Position numbers and translations under genes: made by a program
The notes under the pieces: model-generated
Told to the model about the DNA's origin: nothing
The model's input: the letters and a program-made list of their open reading frames with translations, nothing else
The model's database searches: none
In this document: piece by piece, positions 5,042 to 7,513 of the stretch
Layout: every line of letters begins with the position of its first letter
Position numbering within the stretch: position 1 is the first letter of the stretch
Source: Acidobacteriaceae bacterium
GTDB taxonomy: Bacteria; Acidobacteriota; Terriglobia; Terriglobales; Acidobacteriaceae
Reading direction: 5' to 3'
Length of the DNA: 7,513 nucleotides
Assembly: GCA_003167305.1 (NCBI GenBank)
Contig: PMTP01000177.1
Coordinates: 1-7,513 of the forward strand

Positions 5042-7513
5042 TCAGTAAATCAGCTTGAGCGAGAACTGAATCTGGCGCGAGTTGCCGGCGGTCTTGCTGA
5101 TCTCGCCAAAGCCGGAGCCGGTAAGGATATTGTTCGGCAGGCCCAAGGTGACGATATTGAAGAGGTTGAAGAACTCACTGCGGAATTGCAGGCTCATGAG
5201 TTCGGCGCCGCTTTTGCGGCGGCCGAGGGGCGTGTCCTTGATCAGCGCGAAATCGAAGTTGTAGAAGGCGGCCCCGCGGAAGGTGTTGCGTCCCAGCGTT
5301 CCGAAGCGGCCCTGATTCGGGCCGGTGCCTCCGGTGATGTGGATGGGGATAAAAAAGTAATCGGTAGCGTCGTCCGCGCCTTCGCCGAAGTAGTCCTGGC
5401 GAACTTTGCGAGCGCTGGAAAGATGCGGCTGGGCAATCTGGTCCGGGCGGTCCGCGCCGTTAGCCCCGGCGCCGGTCTGCTGAATGCCGCTGTTGACGGT
5501 GAAGGGCAAGCCGGAGCTGATGCTGGAAATGCTGAGCAGTTCCCAGCCATCGGTAGCCTTCTTGCTCACGGAATGTAGAATCCCGGCGCTCTCCAGGTGC
5601 AGATCCTGGACCGCGCTGAGGCCGAAGCCATGCGTCACGTCGAAGGAAGACGGGCCTTTCTCGGGGTGGGTATCGTACGGATTCTGCGGAAAGCCGCTCA
5701 TAGCCTGACTAGTGTCGTCGAGCGACTTGGACCAGGTGTAGCTCGCCTGAATGCCCGGCCCTCCATGAGCCATGGCGCCGGAGAGCGAGGTTTGCAGCGC
5801 GTGATAGGTCGAATGGGCCGTTGCAGCCATGACGTTTTCCACGCCGAAGCCGCCGGTCACGTTCCCATTGGCATCGAAGGTGGTATGCGTCGCAAAGGCC
5901 GGGCTGGCCCCCGGATAGGCGTTGGGAAAGCTGGTGCGCGGCAGCTTCTCGGCGGCGGTGCCCACATAGCTCGCATCTGCCGTAAGATTGCCGAACTTGC
6001 GCTCCAGGCCTGCCGTCCATGTGTAGAGCGTGGCGTTGCCGAAGGAATGGTCGATGCCGCTCAGGTTCAGATCGCTGACGACATTGCCCTGGGTCAGCGC
6101 GGCCAGGTCCTGTTCATAGCGGTTCACGTCCATCACGGTGTTGGGCACGATAGATTTGGTGGGTCCAGCAAGGATGTTGGCTCCGGCGGGCGTGTAGGCC
6201 TTGGGAAGCTGCGCAGGAGTGAGCTGGAAGCCATACGGAATGGGAGCATTCGAGGCGGAGAGCAGGCGTGGATAAACGGCGAAGGGCGTAGAGCCGGTGA
6301 GAAAATTGTCTTGCCAGATGTTGGGAGGGATCACCATGATGCTGCCGCCGGCATGCGCCGAGATCGCCTTGCTGACCTGCCACGCCGTCTGCACACGCGG
6401 CTCCCAGGCATTCCAGTTTGTCTGGTAGCCGGGCTGCGGATTGATCACAAACTCCTGCGCGCCGTTGACGGTGAGGAAGCTGGAGGTGCGGTGAGCGCGT
6501 TCGGTGATGGGCTGGTAGAGATCCCAGCGGATGCCGTAGTCCAGCGTGAAGCGGTTGCTAACCTTCCATGTGTCTTGCAAATAGAAGCTGAAGTTGTTGC
6601 GGCTGATGGCCGCCGGGCCGATGTGGTCGCCGCCGGAGACCTCCGGGGGCGCGATGGCAACGGTATAGACAAAGGGACTGCCGGAAAGAAAACTCGATAG
6701 TGTGTCCGGCAGCTGGTCGCCCGGATGGATGTCATGGGTTCCGCTCTGTGACGGAATCGCTTCGGTGGCATAAGCAGCGCCGCCGCCGAAGTCGTACTCG
6801 CCGTTGGGACTCATGCCGAAGTAAGTGGTATCGCGATTCAATCGCGCCTCAACGCCGGCTTTGAAGGCATGATGCGCCGCGGTAAAAGCCACATTCTGGC
6901 GGCCTTGAAAGAGGTTTCCGTAGGCCTGCATCACCGATCCGCCCGCTGAGTTGAAAGCCTCAAAGAGGCCGTCGTTGAACTTGACCGCGGGATCGGTATG
7001 GTTGGGCGTGGGAAAGCCAGGCGTGGAGCGCGTGATGCTCAGCGAAGACTCGAGGATCAGCCGCTGAGAAACGGTCCGTGTGTAAGTGCCGACGACATTG
7101 CGCTGGCGATCGATGTACTGAATACCGAAGGAGGGGTCGATGGCCGTCTGGTCGGGATTGGTCGTCGGTCCAGTGAGGTTGTCCATGTTGAAGCGGGCAA
7201 AGAACTGGTCCTTGCCGGAAAACTTGTGATCGAGCCGCAGCGAAAACTGGTTGGCGTTCGTAACAACTTTCGACGCGGTGGCATAGGTGCGAGCCTGGAA
7301 GGCGCCCGCAGCATCGTTGGGCAGCGGATAGCGCGCCATCACCGCCGCGATTCCCGGATCGACGGGAACGGTGAGCGTATCCGTGGAGCCGTCGGGGTAT
7401 GTGATCGCATCCAGGCCCCCGCGCTCGGCAAGCGTCGGCACCGCCATCACTTGCGTGGTTCCCAGCACCTGGCGGAAGCCCTGATACTGCGTAAAGTAAA
7501 AAGTACGCTTGCG
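5042..7513 (-). CDS. Oar-like TonB-dependent outer-membrane receptor, 5'-truncated by the window edge
   Basis: The frame stays open to the right edge, so this is the C-terminal 823 residues of a larger protein. It belongs to the Oar-like TonB-dependent receptors that are abundant in Acidobacteriota and are proposed to import oligosaccharides, peptides or siderophores through the outer membrane. The first visible residues, RKRTFYFTQYQGFRQVLG, match the usual segment between plug and barrel. NQFSLRLDHKFSGKDQFFARFN and later alternating strands such as FSFYLQDTWKVSNRFTLDYG follow. A barrel-closing segment with LQFRSEFFNLFN then leads to a C-terminus ending in an aromatic residue (QFSLKLIY), the typical outer-membrane assembly signal. 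The signal peptide, carboxypeptidase-regulatory-like domain and plug must lie to the right of the window, roughly 250-350 residues judged by family size. The GTG at 7468 is not a real start. It ends 180 bases before padR with no clear terminator between. The substrate cannot be told. Confidence 0.9.
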   Translation of the reverse strand, partial: RKRTFYFTQYQGFRQVLGTTQVMAVPTLAERGGLDAITYPDGSTDTLTVPVDPGIAAVMARYPLPNDAAGAFQARTYATASKVVTNANQFSLRLDHKFSGKDQFFARFNMDNLTGPTTNPDQTAIDPSFGIQYIDRQRNVVGTYTRTVSQRLILESSLSITRSTPGFPTPNHTDPAVKFNDGLFEAFNSAGGSVMQAYGNLFQGRQNVAFTAAHHAFKAGVEARLNRDTTYFGMSPNGEYDFGGGAAYATEAIPSQSGTHDIHPGDQLPDTLSSFLSGSPFVYTVAIAPPEVSGGDHIGPAAISRNNFSFYLQDTWKVSNRFTLDYGIRWDLYQPITERAHRTSSFLTVNGAQEFVINPQPGYQTNWNAWEPRVQTAWQVSKAISAHAGGSIMVIPPNIWQDNFLTGSTPFAVYPRLLSASNAPIPYGFQLTPAQLPKAYTPAGANILAGPTKSIVPNTVMDVNRYEQDLAALTQGNVVSDLNLSGIDHSFGNATLYTWTAGLERKFGNLTADASYVGTAAEKLPRTSFPNAYPGASPAFATHTTFDANGNVTGGFGVENVMAATAHSTYHALQTSLSGAMAHGGPGIQASYTWSKSLDDTSQAMSGFPQNPYDTHPEKGPSSFDVTHGFGLSAVQDLHLESAGILHSVSKKATDGWELLSISSISSGLPFTVNSGIQQTGAGANGADRPDQIAQPHLSSARKVRQDYFGEGADDATDYFFIPIHITGGTGPNQGRFGTLGRNTFRGAAFYNFDFALIKDTPLGRRKSGAELMSLQFRSEFFNLFNIVTLGLPNNILTGSGFGEISKTAGNSRQIQFSLKLIY

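Noticed and set aside
5597..6700. 367-residue plus-strand open frame
   Set aside because: It is antisense to the receptor gene, Arg/Gly/Ala-rich with no recognisable fold, and a typical GC-driven shadow.
7466..7468. GTG as the start of the receptor gene
   Set aside because: The frame continues to the window edge with family-typical residues (RTFYFTQYQGFRQ), so the gene is truncated by the window, not begun here.

Overview
The window looks like chromosomal DNA from an Acidobacteriota genome, probably class Terriglobia. The strongest evidence is a minus-strand pair made of a small PadR-type regulator followed by an 881-residue permease with two FtsX-type halves and no ATPase. This is the acidobacterial PadR/ADOP arrangement, a gene family greatly expanded in this phylum. 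A large Oar-like TonB-dependent receptor fragment lies beside the pair and is also typical. GC content is high, so many long open frames antisense to the real genes are artefacts.

Layout from left to right. A 244-residue DUF2461 (TIGR02453 family) protein lies on the plus strand at 44-778. Next is a stretch of about 640 bases without a gene. Its left half is packed with inverted and direct repeats: a 21-bp tandem pair with internal dyads, a three-hairpin module, and two further hairpins. Its right half holds the promoter and a long, apparently structured leader of an HU-family DNA-binding protein gene (1419-1715), which ends in a very good intrinsic terminator. Everything further right is on the minus strand. 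Read in the direction of transcription, it is a 5'-truncated outer-membrane receptor (7513 to 5042), a 180-base gap holding a probable regulated promoter, padR (4861-4520), and one base later the ADOP permease (4518-1873), which converges on the HU gene.

How the genes work together. padR and the permease are almost certainly one transcriptional and translational unit, since the permease ribosome-binding site lies inside the end of padR. The padR promoter candidate overlaps a small dyad, which suggests autoregulation. The receptor may or may not feed into this unit. HU and DUF2461 appear to be independent genes.

I see no clear novel defence, mobile or biosynthetic system. The signals most worth a second look are the modular repeat cluster at 844-1100, the HU leader with a perfect 10-bp long-range stem and an anti-Shine-Dalgarno-like tract, and the ATPase-less PadR/ADOP unit, whose physiological role is not established.
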